A program made the position numbers and the translations under genes. A model generated the notes under the pieces. That model was not told the DNA's origin. It ran no database searches and saw nothing but the letters and a program-made list of their open reading frames with translations. This document shows, piece after piece, positions 15,659-22,920 of a DNA stretch of 26,499 nt. This DNA comes from an uncultured Streptococcus sp. (GTDB lineage: Bacteria; Bacillota; Bacilli; Lactobacillales; Streptococcaceae), in contig NZ_CALIIB010000011.1 of NCBI RefSeq assembly GCF_938020365.1, positions 1 to 26,499 on the forward strand. The letters run 5' to 3'. Each line of letters starts with the position of its first letter. Position 1 is the first letter of the stretch.

Positions 15659-16761
15659 CGCTCGTCTCCTCTAATCCTATATGGCAAGTGCACGCGAATA
15701 ATGGTTGGCTTGTGATTGCTGATGACCTCCACGCTACCGTCAAGTCCCTCCAAGCGCTCACGTACCGAATGCAAGTCTTGGCCCGTCACTTGCTTAAAGC
15801 CTCGGCCGTCATCTTCAACTTCCAAGATCAAATCTTGATCCTGACTATACAAATTAATTCTGGACTTCTTGGCCTCCGCATGCTTGATAATATTAGTTGC
15901 TAATTCCAATAAAATCATACTAATGGTAAACTGCATTTCTGTAGGAATGCTAGCAACATTGAGCTGATTATGAAGCTCCAAGTCAATATCGCTCATTTCC
16001 AGCATGGTTCGGATTGTTTCTAATTCTTCATCCAGTGTCCGCGTCTTGAGATTGTCTACAATTCGTCGAACATCAGCCATGGCTTGCTTACTGATTCGTC
16101 GCACTTCCTCCATCTCTTTCTCCGCCTGCTCGTAGGCCTCCATTTGCAGGAATTGCTGGGCCAGCTCCGTCTTGACGCTGAGCATGGCAAAGGTATGCCC
16201 TAGACTGTCATGTAAATCCCGTCCGATTCGATTGCGCTCATTTTCCGCTAGGAAAAGATTGAGCTGAGCATTCTGCTTGCTTTTTTCCTCCTTGAGCTGT
16301 TCAGCGACTTGGATCCGATGCAGACCTAGAGTCAAGAAATCCGAAAAGAGAAAAGTCGTTGAGAAAAGAATCAAATCACCTATACTTATTTGATTTTGAA
16401 TATAAACCCCAAACAAAATAGCCGGTTGGATAGCTAAGAAACTCCAGAAGCGCCAAGATGTAAAGGAAATTTCCTTATAATGATAAATTAGAAGATTTGA
16501 TAAATAAAAAATATACCACACAAAGCCCCCATTCAGCCAAATGGAAGTATAAAAAATGTAGGCAAGCATGACCCACCAGGACAGAGCCTGGTAGAAAGGC
16601 TTTTTCTCCGTGAGGATGGTGTAATAGGCCCCTATAAACAATGCTGTCCAAAGCAAAGTCAAAAGCGGGTACTCACCACTGATGACACCCGCTATCGGAA
16701 AGATGATAAAGACCAGAGAAATATGAAACATATGATGTATGTTTTTGAACTTTTCCCACAT
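15655..16761 (-). CDS. DesK-like sensor histidine kinase (HisKA_3)
   Basis: About 368 residues from the ATG at 16761 (MWEKFKNIHHMF). The first 145 or so residues form four to six hydrophobic helices with almost no extracellular domain, an intramembrane-sensing layout. Then comes the dimerisation domain with RIGRDLHDSLGHTFA (phospho-histidine H184 from this start). The ATPase domain has an N-box LLELATNIIKHAEAKK and a G-box EVEDDGRGFK. The ATG is preceded by GAGG within the end of the permease gene. A TTG six codons earlier would overlap that gene and has no better site. It would phosphorylate the response regulator encoded next. The signal is unknown; membrane stress or an antimicrobial peptide is plausible given the ABC partner. 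Confidence 0.92.
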   Translation of the reverse strand: MWEKFKNIHHMFHISLVFIIFPIAGVISGEYPLLTLLWTALFIGAYYTILTEKKPFYQALSWWVMLAYIFYTSIWLNGGFVWYIFYLSNLLIYHYKEISFTSWRFWSFLAIQPAILFGVYIQNQISIGDLILFSTTFLFSDFLTLGLHRIQVAEQLKEEKSKQNAQLNLFLAENERNRIGRDLHDSLGHTFAMLSVKTELAQQFLQMEAYEQAEKEMEEVRRISKQAMADVRRIVDNLKTRTLDEELETIRTMLEMSDIDLELHNQLNVASIPTEMQFTISMILLELATNIIKHAEAKKSRINLYSQDQDLILEVEDDGRGFKQVTGQDLHSVRERLEGLDGSVEVISNHKPTIIRVHLPYRIRGDER

Positions 16762-16765
16762 ACAA

Positions 16766-17500
16766 TTATTTAACCTCAATCCGTTTTTTGAGCTGAAGGA
16801 CTAAAATACTAAAGAAAATGGTGTAGGCTAGAACGATTAGCATGGCAGAGACATTCCAGTCATGGTGTTCCAAATAGGAAGAGACCACCTGCATGAGCTG
16901 ATAGCTTGGCGTTAGCTTGCCGATGGGTTGTAGCCAGTCCGGAAACATAGTCAGTGGAAACCAAAGCCCACCCAAGACCGCTAAAGCCATATAAACGATA
17001 TTGCCTACGACCGACATAAGCTGGGCACTGGGCAGGAGACTGACCAAGACGCCCATGGCAATAAAGACCAGACTACCAATCAAAAGAATCAGGGCAATCA
17101 TTAGCCAGTCCATCATGGGCACATTGACTCCACGAACGAAATGTCCGACAGAGAAGACCACGATAATGGAAAGCAGAAAGGTCAGTAAAGTACTAAAAAG
17201 CTTTGATATATAATATTCTACCATAGAAACTGGCGAATGCTGAATCAATTTTTGCCAGTTATTGGTCTTGTCCGACTGCAAGGTGCTGGGAATGCTGAAA
17301 AAAGCACTAGACATGATACTAAAAAGTGTCATAGAAAAGAGATAGGTTCGGAGCACAAGCGCCGGTACATCAGAACCTGACATCATTCCTGAAAAGATCA
17401 GATAGAAAACGCTGGGTAGCCCGATAGAGAGCAGGTAGTAAGCTGCCTGCCGCTTCATCAAAATCAGCTCCATTTTCATTAAACTAACTATATTTTTCAT
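16766..17500 (-). CDS. ABC-2 type transporter permease
   Basis: This 244-residue membrane protein has about six hydrophobic helices and the ABC-2 permease layout. Features include an N-terminal amphipathic start (MKNIVSLMKMELILMKRQ), a loop with SDKTNNWQKLIQHSPVSMVEYYISK, and a C-terminal segment GLWFPLTMFPDWLQPIGKLTPSYQLMQ typical of drug or lantibiotic exporters. It pairs with the ATPase encoded 12 bases upstream to form an exporter whose substrate is not readable from sequence. Downstream is the histidine kinase, so exporter and two-component system are cotranscribed. Confidence 0.9.
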   Translation of the reverse strand: MKNIVSLMKMELILMKRQAAYYLLSIGLPSVFYLIFSGMMSGSDVPALVLRTYLFSMTLFSIMSSAFFSIPSTLQSDKTNNWQKLIQHSPVSMVEYYISKLFSTLLTFLLSIIVVFSVGHFVRGVNVPMMDWLMIALILLIGSLVFIAMGVLVSLLPSAQLMSVVGNIVYMALAVLGGLWFPLTMFPDWLQPIGKLTPSYQLMQVVSSYLEHHDWNVSAMLIVLAYTIFFSILVLQLKKRIEVK

Positions 17501-17512
17501 AATGCTGCTCCT

Positions 17513-18388
17513 TTACTCTTGTGTCGTCTCAAAAATACTATCCAGCAGGGTGCGATTGCGGACTTCGATTTCTTCAATCATACAGCCATGCTCCTGCAGA
17601 ATTTGCCAGACTTGACTGGCATCCTTGGTCGCAAAAGATAGAGCCTTTTGCTTGATTTCAATCTCTGTCACACCAGCTATCTTTTCCACGACTTCTTTAT
17701 AGGAAAGTGGCAGGGTGAAGTGTTTTTCCTGCTCTTCCTTGCGCATGGCATAAGGCGTGGTGTCGCGGATGAGCTCTCCCTTATGAAGCACCAAAATCCT
17801 GTCAGCTGTATGCTCCACTTCTTCAATGTAGTGGGAAGAATAGACAATGGTCACGCCTTGCTTCTTGAGCTGATCCACAATTTCCCAGAAATGCTGGCGC
17901 GTTGAAGTATCCATTGCCGAAGTCGGTTCATCCAAGAAGAGGATCTTTGGACGGCCAATCAAGGCTAAGATAAAGGAGAAGAGGCGTTTTTGACCACCAG
18001 AGAGCTTGGAAGCCAACTGGTTCTTTTGCTTGTCAGAAAAGCCCAATAAGGCATCGATTTCCTTTTCAGACAGGCTATTAGGATAAATAGAGCGAAAGAA
18101 AGAGAGGAGTTCCTTGACTTTCAAATCCCCCACCACTGTATTTTCCTGAGGCAAAATGGAAACCATCTCTTTCAAGCGATTGTCCGTTGGCTTTAGCCCC
18201 TGAATCAGGGCTTGGCCAGAAGTCAGGAATTTATCACCTAGGAGACAGTCCATCAGAGTTGTTTTACCTGCTCCGTTGGGGCCAATCAGAGCCACACAAT
18301 CCCCTTCTTCAATGTCAAAGGACATGTGGCGCAAGATTTCCTTCCCCCGAATGCTTTTAGATAGCTTTTTCACTTCAATCAATTTCAT
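17513..18388 (-). CDS. ABC transporter ATP-binding protein (ABC-2 exporter partner)
   Basis: This 291-residue ATPase starts MKLIEVKKLSKSIRGKEIL. It has Walker A GPNGAGKT (residues 36-43), signature LSGGQKR (129-135), Walker B ILFLDEP (149-155) and switch histidine SSHYIEE (H186). The C-terminal 90 residues are an extra domain typical of CcmA-type drug and lantibiotic export ATPases. I chose the ATG at 18388 because GGAGGAAG precedes it; upstream extension to 18439 would run through the preceding small gene. It overlaps the end of that 64-residue gene by 14 bases and is followed by its permease. Confidence 0.95.
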   Translation of the reverse strand: MKLIEVKKLSKSIRGKEILRHMSFDIEEGDCVALIGPNGAGKTTLMDCLLGDKFLTSGQALIQGLKPTDNRLKEMVSILPQENTVVGDLKVKELLSFFRSIYPNSLSEKEIDALLGFSDKQKNQLASKLSGGQKRLFSFILALIGRPKILFLDEPTSAMDTSTRQHFWEIVDQLKKQGVTIVYSSHYIEEVEHTADRILVLHKGELIRDTTPYAMRKEEQEKHFTLPLSYKEVVEKIAGVTEIEIKQKALSFATKDASQVWQILQEHGCMIEEIEVRNRTLLDSIFETTQE

Positions 18389-18569
18389 GATCTTCCTCCT
18401 TAATAAAATCATAGATGAGCGGCCAGATGACAAAGACAACTAGAATCACTCCCCATACTCCTATATAAAATTGCCGGGGTAGAAATTCCAACAGAAAACC
18501 CGGTATCATCTGAAAACACCATACACCCATTGCAACTCCAATGAATAAGAGGGGCAAGTGCTTTTTCAT
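18375..18569 (-). CDS. Small two-helix membrane protein (64 residues), function unknown
   Basis: The 64-residue product has two hydrophobic helices (about residues 6-28 and 34-55, with FYIGVWGVILVVFVIWPLIY) and an acidic tail (KEEDHEID). The ATG at 18569 has AGAGGAAAG upstream and lies only 2 bases after the stop of another small membrane gene. Its 3' end carries the ribosome site of the ABC ATPase and overlaps that gene by 14 bases, so the three are translationally linked. I do not recognise a named family. Position suggests a subunit or accessory of the exporter or sensor, but that is inference. Confidence 0.8.
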   Translation of the reverse strand: MKKHLPLLFIGVAMGVWCFQMIPGFLLEFLPRQFYIGVWGVILVVFVIWPLIYDFIKEEDHEID

Positions 18570-18571
18570 TT

Positions 18572-18748
18572 CTACTTTCCTCTCTTGCTTAACTTAGCCA
18601 CTTCCTTTAGGACATAGCTAGCCATTCCCAAGCTAGCAAAAATCTCCCAAGGAAAGCGATAAAGACTTGCTCCGCTCATTCTCGCCAACTGATAAAACAT
18701 CATCCCAACAAGACTCAAGACTGCTACCTTTATCAACCATATTTTCAT
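18572..18748 (-). CDS. Small membrane protein (58 residues), first gene of the two-component/ABC operon
   Basis: The frame gives MKIWLIKVAVLSLVGMMFYQ..., 58 residues. It has a hydrophobic N-terminal helix (3-22), a second weaker helix with FPWEIFASLGMASYVL (about 33-48), and a basic tail (KEVAKLSKRGK). The ATG at 18748 is preceded by GGGAGTAG and lies about 35 bases after a TATAAT box. The TAG stop is followed by AAATG, the start of the next small gene. I recognise no family. The tight spacing, ribosome site and promoter make a true gene likely although it is short. Its membrane nature again suggests a role with the exporter or kinase. Confidence 0.72.
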   Translation of the reverse strand: MKIWLIKVAVLSLVGMMFYQLARMSGASLYRFPWEIFASLGMASYVLKEVAKLSKRGK

Positions 18749-18782
18749 GTAACTACTCCCTATTTCTTCATTTCTTACTTTT

Positions 18783-18788
18783 ATTATA
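18783..18788 (-). promoter_or_regulatory. -10 box of the two-component/ABC operon
   Basis: TATAAT on the minus strand, about 35 bases before the first small gene. The position expected for -35 reads TAGTAG, a poor match. An activator-dependent promoter would look like this, which fits the palindrome some 45 bases further upstream. Confidence 0.6.
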
Positions 18789-18832
18789 GATTTTTCTTCG
18801 TCCTCCTACTAGATGATTTTGTCACTGCCTGA

Positions 18833-18848
18833 TATGACAAATGTCATA
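18833..18848. promoter_or_regulatory. 16-bp palindrome, candidate operator of the LuxR-type response regulator
   Basis: TATGACAAATGTCATA has two perfect 7-base arms around an AA spacer. Its centre is about 60 bases upstream of the predicted transcription start of the operon, a usual place for NarL-family activators. Binding by the operon's own regulator is inferred. Confidence 0.55.
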
Positions 18849-18860
18849 GTTTCAGACAGC

Positions 18861-18886
18861 AAAAAAGACGAGATGACTCGCCTTTT
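18861..18886 (-). terminator. Rho-independent terminator of the lipoprotein gene
   Basis: On the minus strand, AAAAGGCGAG pairs with CTCGTCTTTT, with one G·T pair around a TCAT loop, and continues in TTTTTT. It lies 9 bases after the lipoprotein stop. Confidence 0.85.
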
Positions 18887-18894
18887 AAATATTC

Positions 18895-19485
18895 TTATTC
18901 TTCTTTCAAGCCGCCCAATTTCATCCCTAGGATAAACATTGAAGGAGAAGCGTCTTTTATGTCATTAAGTCCCAATTCTTTAAAGAAAGATAGACTTGCT
19001 GCTTTCGCTATATCCATTTTCTCAAAATCCAGATCAACTATGGCCTGTAGTTTCTTATCAGCTGTTACGGAGTATTCAATCGTCACTCCTTCCATATTCC
19101 TAGCTTCCACGTAGTTTGGTTCTGATTCCATTCCTTCTCGAATGATAGCTGTCATTTCCTCTGGGCTCATAGTAGCTGCAGCACCACTGGCTTCTTCTGG
19201 CAAATTACTCAATAGCTCCATTCGAAGTTTCAAGAGTTTGTCTCCTCGATAGGTCACCGTATCACGATGATGGATGCCTTTGAGGTCTCCGACCAAGGTT
19301 TTGGAGACAATAGCTGTACTTTCAGAAGAAGCACTCGTAGAAGATTCACTTGAGCTTGAGCTAGAACTTGTTTTAGCAACTTTTGATTCAGCTGGAACTT
19401 TCGGACGATGCTTGCCATATTTTGGAAATACGCAACCTGTCAATAACACAGAAGCAGAAATAACTAGAATAAATAACTTTCTCAT
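18895..19485 (-). CDS. Predicted lipoprotein, DUF1307/YehR-like
   Basis: The 196-residue product has a lipoprotein signal (MRKLFILVISASVLLTGC, lipobox LLTGC with Cys18). A Ser-rich linker follows (about 38-58), then a C-terminal domain with TYRGDKLLKLRMEL and MEGVTIEYSVTADKKLQAIVDLDFEKMD. That pattern of a repeated strand and conserved YKGDK/YSVDYK/IDxxKxD-like segments resembles the DUF1307 (YehR) lipoproteins, whose function is unknown. The Ser-rich stretch probably spans the wall. The gene is monocistronic, with its own promoter and terminator. Assignment to DUF1307 is from recall of the motif pattern and is moderately sure. Confidence 0.78.
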   Translation of the reverse strand: MRKLFILVISASVLLTGCVFPKYGKHRPKVPAESKVAKTSSSSSSSESSTSASSESTAIVSKTLVGDLKGIHHRDTVTYRGDKLLKLRMELLSNLPEEASGAAATMSPEEMTAIIREGMESEPNYVEARNMEGVTIEYSVTADKKLQAIVDLDFEKMDIAKAASLSFFKELGLNDIKDASPSMFILGMKLGGLKEE

Positions 19486-19512
19486 AGTACACCTTTTCTT
19501 TTTATTTTTTCC

Positions 19513-19542
19513 AGTATACCATAATGCTACTATCTTGTCTAA
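19513..19542 (-). promoter_or_regulatory. Promoter of the lipoprotein gene
   Basis: On the minus strand, -35 TTAGAC (19542-19537) and -10 TATACT (19518-19513) are spaced by 18 bases, about 27 bases before the ATG at 19485. Confidence 0.65.
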
Positions 19543-19563
19543 ATCTTACATATAAAAAAATCA

Positions 19564-19738
19564 AAGAGGCTGGGACAAAATTCCTAGCCTCTCAATTGTC
19601 TTTGGATTGTCGAGCAAGACGCGGTGGTTGAGTGGGCTCTACTACGCTGATTTCATCAACTTTTACAGCCCTACTCAACTGTGCGGAGGTGGGACGACGA
19701 AATCGAATTCTAACGAATTACCGATTTCTGTCCCACTC
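19564..19738. repeat. 175-bp three-hairpin interspersed repeat, copy 2 (inverted relative to copy 1)
   Basis: This is the reverse complement of 3374-3548 with about four differences. One of them turns a GCTGAT/ATCAGC inner stem into GTTGAT/ATCAGC, which still pairs through G·T. The element starts 10 bases after the fakA stop. Reading along fakA, its last hairpin (AGAGGCT.../...AGCCTCT) runs into TTTGATTTTTTT and makes a good terminator for the fakA transcript. Relative to the upstream gene it is in the opposite orientation to copy 1. Confidence 0.9.
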
Positions 19739-19747
19739 CCAAATAAA

Positions 19748-21412
19748 TTATTCTACACTAAAGATATATGGATAAACTGGCTGATTTCCTTGGTGGATCT
19801 CAACTTCCAGATCTTCATATTCTTCCATCAGATCTTGAGCCAGGCCATTTGCCAATTCCTCGTCACCGTCTTCACCGATATAGATAGAAACAATTTCACT
19901 GTCCTCATCCAACATCTTCGCAAAGGTTGCCTTCAAAGTCGTCAACATATCTGGATTTGACACAAGGATTTTGCCATCAACCATACCCAAGTTATCATTT
20001 TCATGGATTTCGAGGCCATCAATGGTCGTATCACGAACTGCAGTCGTAATGCTACCGCTGACCACGTCGCTCAAGGCAGCTGTCATTCTCTCATGGTTCT
20101 CTTCGATTGTTTTTCCACTATCAAAGGCCAAAAGACTTGTCAAACCTTGAGGAAGCGTACGTGTCTCAATGACAGTCGTTGGCTTCTCAAGCACTTCTGC
20201 AGCTGATTGAGCCGCCATGAAGATATTTTTATTGTTTGGCAAGAAAATGATATTGCGCGCATTAACCTGGTCAACAGCCTTGATAAAGTCCTCCGTAGAA
20301 GGGTTCATAGTCTGACCGCCAGAAATGATATAGTCCACGCCCTGAGCCTTGAAGATTTCAGCAAGACCTTCACCAGCTACTACTGCAATAATAGCGTATT
20401 CTTTTTCTTCAGCTGGTTTGGCAGATTTTTCTTCCCTTTCAAGCTGGGCTTCGTGCTGGTTACGCATGTTGTCCACTTTTACCTTGACCAGGCTACCATA
20501 CTTCAGTCCTTCTTGCATGACAAGACCTGGATCTTCTGTATGGACGTGCACCTTGACAATCTCATCGTCATTGACCACCAAGAGAGAATCCCCTAAGTCG
20601 TTCAAATAATTACGGAATTCGTCATAGTCAAAGTCCTTGACATAGGTTGGACCTTGCTTCAAAGCCACCATGATTTCTGTACAATAACCAAAAGTGATGT
20701 CTTCTGTCGCCACATGGCCTGCTACAGACTTGTGGTGTTCAGCATTGATCATCTGGCTCATCGTAGCCGGAGTCGCTTGGAAATCTTCTGATGCGATGTA
20801 TTCGCCAGTCAGGGCAGATAGGAAACCTTCATAGATAAAGACCAAACCTTGACCACCAGAGTCCACGACGCCAACTTCCTTGAGAACTGGCAACATATCT
20901 GGCGTTTTAGCAAGAGCAGTCTTTGCTCCTTCAAGAGCCGCTCTCATGACTTCAACAGCATCATTTGTCGCTTCAGCTTTCTTCTTAGCACCGATAGCTG
21001 CACCGCGGGAAACGGTCAAAATTGTTCCCTCAACTGGCTTCATAACAGCCTTATAGGCCACTTCTACACCAGACTGGAAGGCAAGAGCCAAAGCTTGTCC
21101 ATCAAGCTCAGCTTTGCCTTTTACGCTTTGTGAAAAACCACGGAAGAGCTGAGATGTGATAACACCAGAGTTCCCACGCGCACCCATCAAGAGTCCCTTA
21201 GCAAAGATAGCGGCTACTTCACCAACTGTTGAAGCGGACTTATCAGCTACTTCTTTAGCACCATTTTCAATGGTCATGCCCATATTGGTTCCTGTATCAC
21301 CATCTGGAACTGGGAAAACATTTAAAGAATTGACATATTCAGCCTGTTTATTTAAACGAGTTGATGCCGCCTGCACCATTTCTTGAAATAAACTAGTAGT
21401 AATATTTGACAC
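19748..21412 (-). CDS. fakA: DAK/DegV-type fatty acid kinase subunit FakA-like protein
   Basis: This 554-residue protein starts with a DhaL (DAK2) domain containing the ATP/Mg-binding motif PVPDGDTGTNM (D37, D39). It also has GNSGVITSQLFRGF and KPVEGTILTVSR, followed by a middle domain and a C-terminal DegV-like region (from about 330, with IISGGQTMNPSTEDF and IIFLPNNKNI). This is the architecture of FakA, which phosphorylates fatty acids bound to a FakB (DegV) protein for incorporation into phospholipid. It follows the Asp23-like gene after 2 bases, the usual yloU-yloV arrangement of Firmicutes. Length is normal. The 3' end is bounded by repeat copy 2, which supplies a terminator. Confidence 0.9.
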   Translation of the reverse strand: MSNITTSLFQEMVQAASTRLNKQAEYVNSLNVFPVPDGDTGTNMGMTIENGAKEVADKSASTVGEVAAIFAKGLLMGARGNSGVITSQLFRGFSQSVKGKAELDGQALALAFQSGVEVAYKAVMKPVEGTILTVSRGAAIGAKKKAEATNDAVEVMRAALEGAKTALAKTPDMLPVLKEVGVVDSGGQGLVFIYEGFLSALTGEYIASEDFQATPATMSQMINAEHHKSVAGHVATEDITFGYCTEIMVALKQGPTYVKDFDYDEFRNYLNDLGDSLLVVNDDEIVKVHVHTEDPGLVMQEGLKYGSLVKVKVDNMRNQHEAQLEREEKSAKPAEEKEYAIIAVVAGEGLAEIFKAQGVDYIISGGQTMNPSTEDFIKAVDQVNARNIIFLPNNKNIFMAAQSAAEVLEKPTTVIETRTLPQGLTSLLAFDSGKTIEENHERMTAALSDVVSGSITTAVRDTTIDGLEIHENDNLGMVDGKILVSNPDMLTTLKATFAKMLDEDSEIVSIYIGEDGDEELANGLAQDLMEEYEDLEVEIHQGNQPVYPYIFSVE

Positions 21413-21414
21413 GA

Positions 21415-21783
21415 TTATTCTCCTACAACTTTAATATTTTGGATATAGACATTCACTGTGTGGGCAGTGATCCCAAGTTGATTTTCCAAACTAAACTTAA
21501 CGCGTTCTTGGATATTTTTGGAAACTTCACTGATTTTAATGCCGTAGCTCAAAACGGTATAAACATCAACTGCAATACCACCATCCTCAGACGTTTTTAC
21601 TACCACACCCTTGGCATAGTTTTCTTTACCCAAAAGAGCTTGAAAGTTGTCTTTAATTGCATTTTTGCTGGCCATTCCAACCACACCAAAAATTTCGGTT
21701 GCTGCACCGCCGACGATGGTTGCAATTACATCATCAGTCAGTTCAATTTGACCATCTTTTGTATTGATTTTTACAGTCATCAT
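21415..21783 (-). CDS. Asp23/Gls24 family envelope stress protein (YloU-like)
   Basis: This 122-residue protein is of the Asp23 (DUF322) family, with IELTDDVIATIVGGAATEIFGVVGMASKN and the pattern VDVYTVLSYGIKISEVSKNIQERVKFSLE. Members are small cytosolic or membrane-associated proteins linked to envelope homeostasis; YloU itself has no firm molecular role. It is the first gene of a two-gene operon with the FakA-like gene 2 bases downstream. Two adjacent ATG codons (21783 and 21780) are possible starts. A 17-spaced promoter lies just upstream. Confidence 0.92.
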   Translation of the reverse strand: MMTVKINTKDGQIELTDDVIATIVGGAATEIFGVVGMASKNAIKDNFQALLGKENYAKGVVVKTSEDGGIAVDVYTVLSYGIKISEVSKNIQERVKFSLENQLGITAHTVNVYIQNIKVVGE

Positions 21784-21810
21784 TTGTACCTCAAAAGTAT
21801 TTTATATTTT

Positions 21811-21839
21811 ATTTTACCATATTTTAGACAGGGTGTAAA
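21811..21839 (-). promoter_or_regulatory. Promoter of the Asp23-fakA operon
   Basis: On the minus strand, -35 TTTACA (21839-21834), a 17-base spacer ending TGG, and -10 TAAAAT (21816-21811) give an extended -10 promoter about 28 bases before the ATG. Confidence 0.75.
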
Positions 21840-21884
21840 AGAGGAAGAGCAGAAATAAACTGTCTAGTCTGAAAATTCAACAAC

Positions 21885-21920
21885 AAAAAAGGGAAAGAAT
21901 AAATCTTTCCAATCCCTTTC
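21885..21920 (-). terminator. Terminator after rpmB
   Basis: On the minus strand, AAAGGG and an inner AAAG pair with CTTT and CCCTTT across a bulge, and the stem continues into TTTTTTG. It begins a few bases after the rpmB stop. Confidence 0.65.
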
Positions 21921-21925
21921 ATGTA

Positions 21926-22114
21926 TTAAACGCGTTCAACTTTACCTGACTTAAGCGCGCGAGCTGAAGCCCAAACTTTTTTAGGTTTTCCGTCGATCAA
22001 AACAGTAACTTTTTGAAGATTTGGTTTAACAGCGCGTTTTGTTTGGTTCATCGCGTGAGAGCGGTTGTTTCCAGATACAGTCTTACGACCTGTAAAGTAA
22101 CATACTTTAGCCAT
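21926..22114 (-). CDS. rpmB: 50S ribosomal protein L28
   Basis: The 62-residue basic protein begins MAKVCYFTGRKTVSGNNRSHAMNQTKR and ends SARALKSGKVERV, the full L28 sequence pattern. It is a structural protein of the large ribosomal subunit. No Cys pair for zinc is present beyond C5, so it is the zinc-independent form usual in streptococci. The gene is monocistronic with a strong AGGAGG ribosome site. The leader holds two inverted repeats described separately. It lies opposite in expression logic to the neighbouring Asp23-fakA operon, which has its own promoter. Confidence 0.97.
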   Translation of the reverse strand: MAKVCYFTGRKTVSGNNRSHAMNQTKRAVKPNLQKVTVLIDGKPKKVWASARALKSGKVERV

Positions 22115-22129
22115 TAGTGTGTTTCCTCC

Positions 22130-22169
22130 TATTAGATCTAATATTACGGATGTGCTAGCACCACATACC
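22130..22169 (-). promoter_or_regulatory. Structured leader of rpmB (two inverted repeats before the ribosome site)
   Basis: On the minus strand a hairpin with CGG, a bulged T and ATGTG pairs with CACAT and CCG around a GTGCTAG loop (about 22146-22169). It is followed by the perfect 14-base palindrome TATTAGATCTAATA (22143-22130), which directly abuts AGGAGG. A possible -10 box TATAGT lies at 22177-22172. The structure could be a translational control site or a stabilising 5' end; I do not match it to a known ribosomal-protein leader family. Confidence 0.4.
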
Positions 22170-22181
22170 GTACTATATTAT

Positions 22182-22205
22182 CAAAAAACTTGGCTTTTGG
22201 CAAGT
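22182..22205 (-). terminator. Weak terminator after the LytTR/LiaF-like operon
   Basis: On the minus strand, ACTTG pairs with CAAGT around a short loop with one inner mismatch, and is followed by TTTTTTG. The stem is short. It lies about 45 bases after the stop of the LiaF-like gene and just before the rpmB leader. Confidence 0.45.
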
Positions 22206-22249
22206 AAATTTTCCCAAACTTTGCAATTTCTGACCAATAATCCGTTTTC

Positions 22250-22915
22250 TTAAATGTAAACAATCTTCAAAGCTCCAAAGGCGACGTCGCCTCGTACATA
22301 TAAAGTCTTGTCTTTTTCATTGACATTATGCGGATTGACAACCGTACCGAAAGCATTGTCCACATTTAACTCTACTCGCCAGTTGCTTGGAATATAAAGC
22401 ACCGCACTGCCGAAAGATACTTCCACATCAAAACTAGCAGAATCACCTAAAATTCTGGCATTATCAAAATAGACGGCCGCACTGCCAAAAGCACACTCTA
22501 CTTTATCATGGATAAAATTATCCGAGTTGATATAGCGAGTCCCACTGCCAAAGGAAATCTCTCCTTCCTTTGTAGACAAGCCCTTGCCAGACAAATAACG
22601 GACACCCCAGATCCTTCTCGGCTTAAAAATCATGTTAAGCCCAATGCAGGCCAAAATACCACCCATTATCAAGGTGCCTGTGGAGATAGCCAAGAAGTGG
22701 TAGACAGAATTAGCAATTATTAGAGCAATAATCGTCATGATCAGAGCAGCCCCAAAATCTCGCTCCAAGAAATTTTCCAAGGCAAAATACGCAAACATGC
22801 CGACCAAAAGCAGGGGCCAGATATTAAAATTGAACATAGGAATACCAAAGTTTCCCTGAAGCAAAATCCAGCCGGCTAAAACCAAAAAACCGACGCCTAG
22901 AATTGTTTTTTTCAT
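22250..22915 (-). CDS. LiaF-like membrane protein (cell-wall-active antibiotic response domain)
   Basis: The 221-residue protein has four hydrophobic helices in residues 1-95, including MKKTILGVGFLVLAGWILL, IWPLLLVGMFAYFALENFL and ALIMTIIALIIANSVYHFL. A soluble C-terminal region follows with five repeats of a strand motif around FG(S/T/A): FGSGTRYI, FGSAAVYF, FGSAVLYI, FGTVVNP and FGALKIVYI. That repeating beta pattern is the LiaF C-terminal (DUF2154) fold. LiaF is a membrane inhibitor of a LuxR two-component system; here the partner is a LytTR regulator encoded 5 bases upstream. By analogy it may hold that regulator inactive at the membrane until the envelope is disturbed. That role is inferred. 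Confidence 0.85.
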   Translation of the reverse strand: MKKTILGVGFLVLAGWILLQGNFGIPMFNFNIWPLLLVGMFAYFALENFLERDFGAALIMTIIALIIANSVYHFLAISTGTLIMGGILACIGLNMIFKPRRIWGVRYLSGKGLSTKEGEISFGSGTRYINSDNFIHDKVECAFGSAAVYFDNARILGDSASFDVEVSFGSAVLYIPSNWRVELNVDNAFGTVVNPHNVNEKDKTLYVRGDVAFGALKIVYI

Positions 22916-22920
22916 GATGA

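Noticed and set aside
18389..18439. Longer start of the ABC ATPase
   Set aside because: It would overlap the 64-residue gene by 65 bases and has no ribosome site, while AGGAGG precedes the ATG at 18388.
19607..19960. Plus-strand open frame of about 117 codons
   Set aside because: It runs through repeat copy 2 and the antisense of fakA, with no ribosome site or family resemblance.
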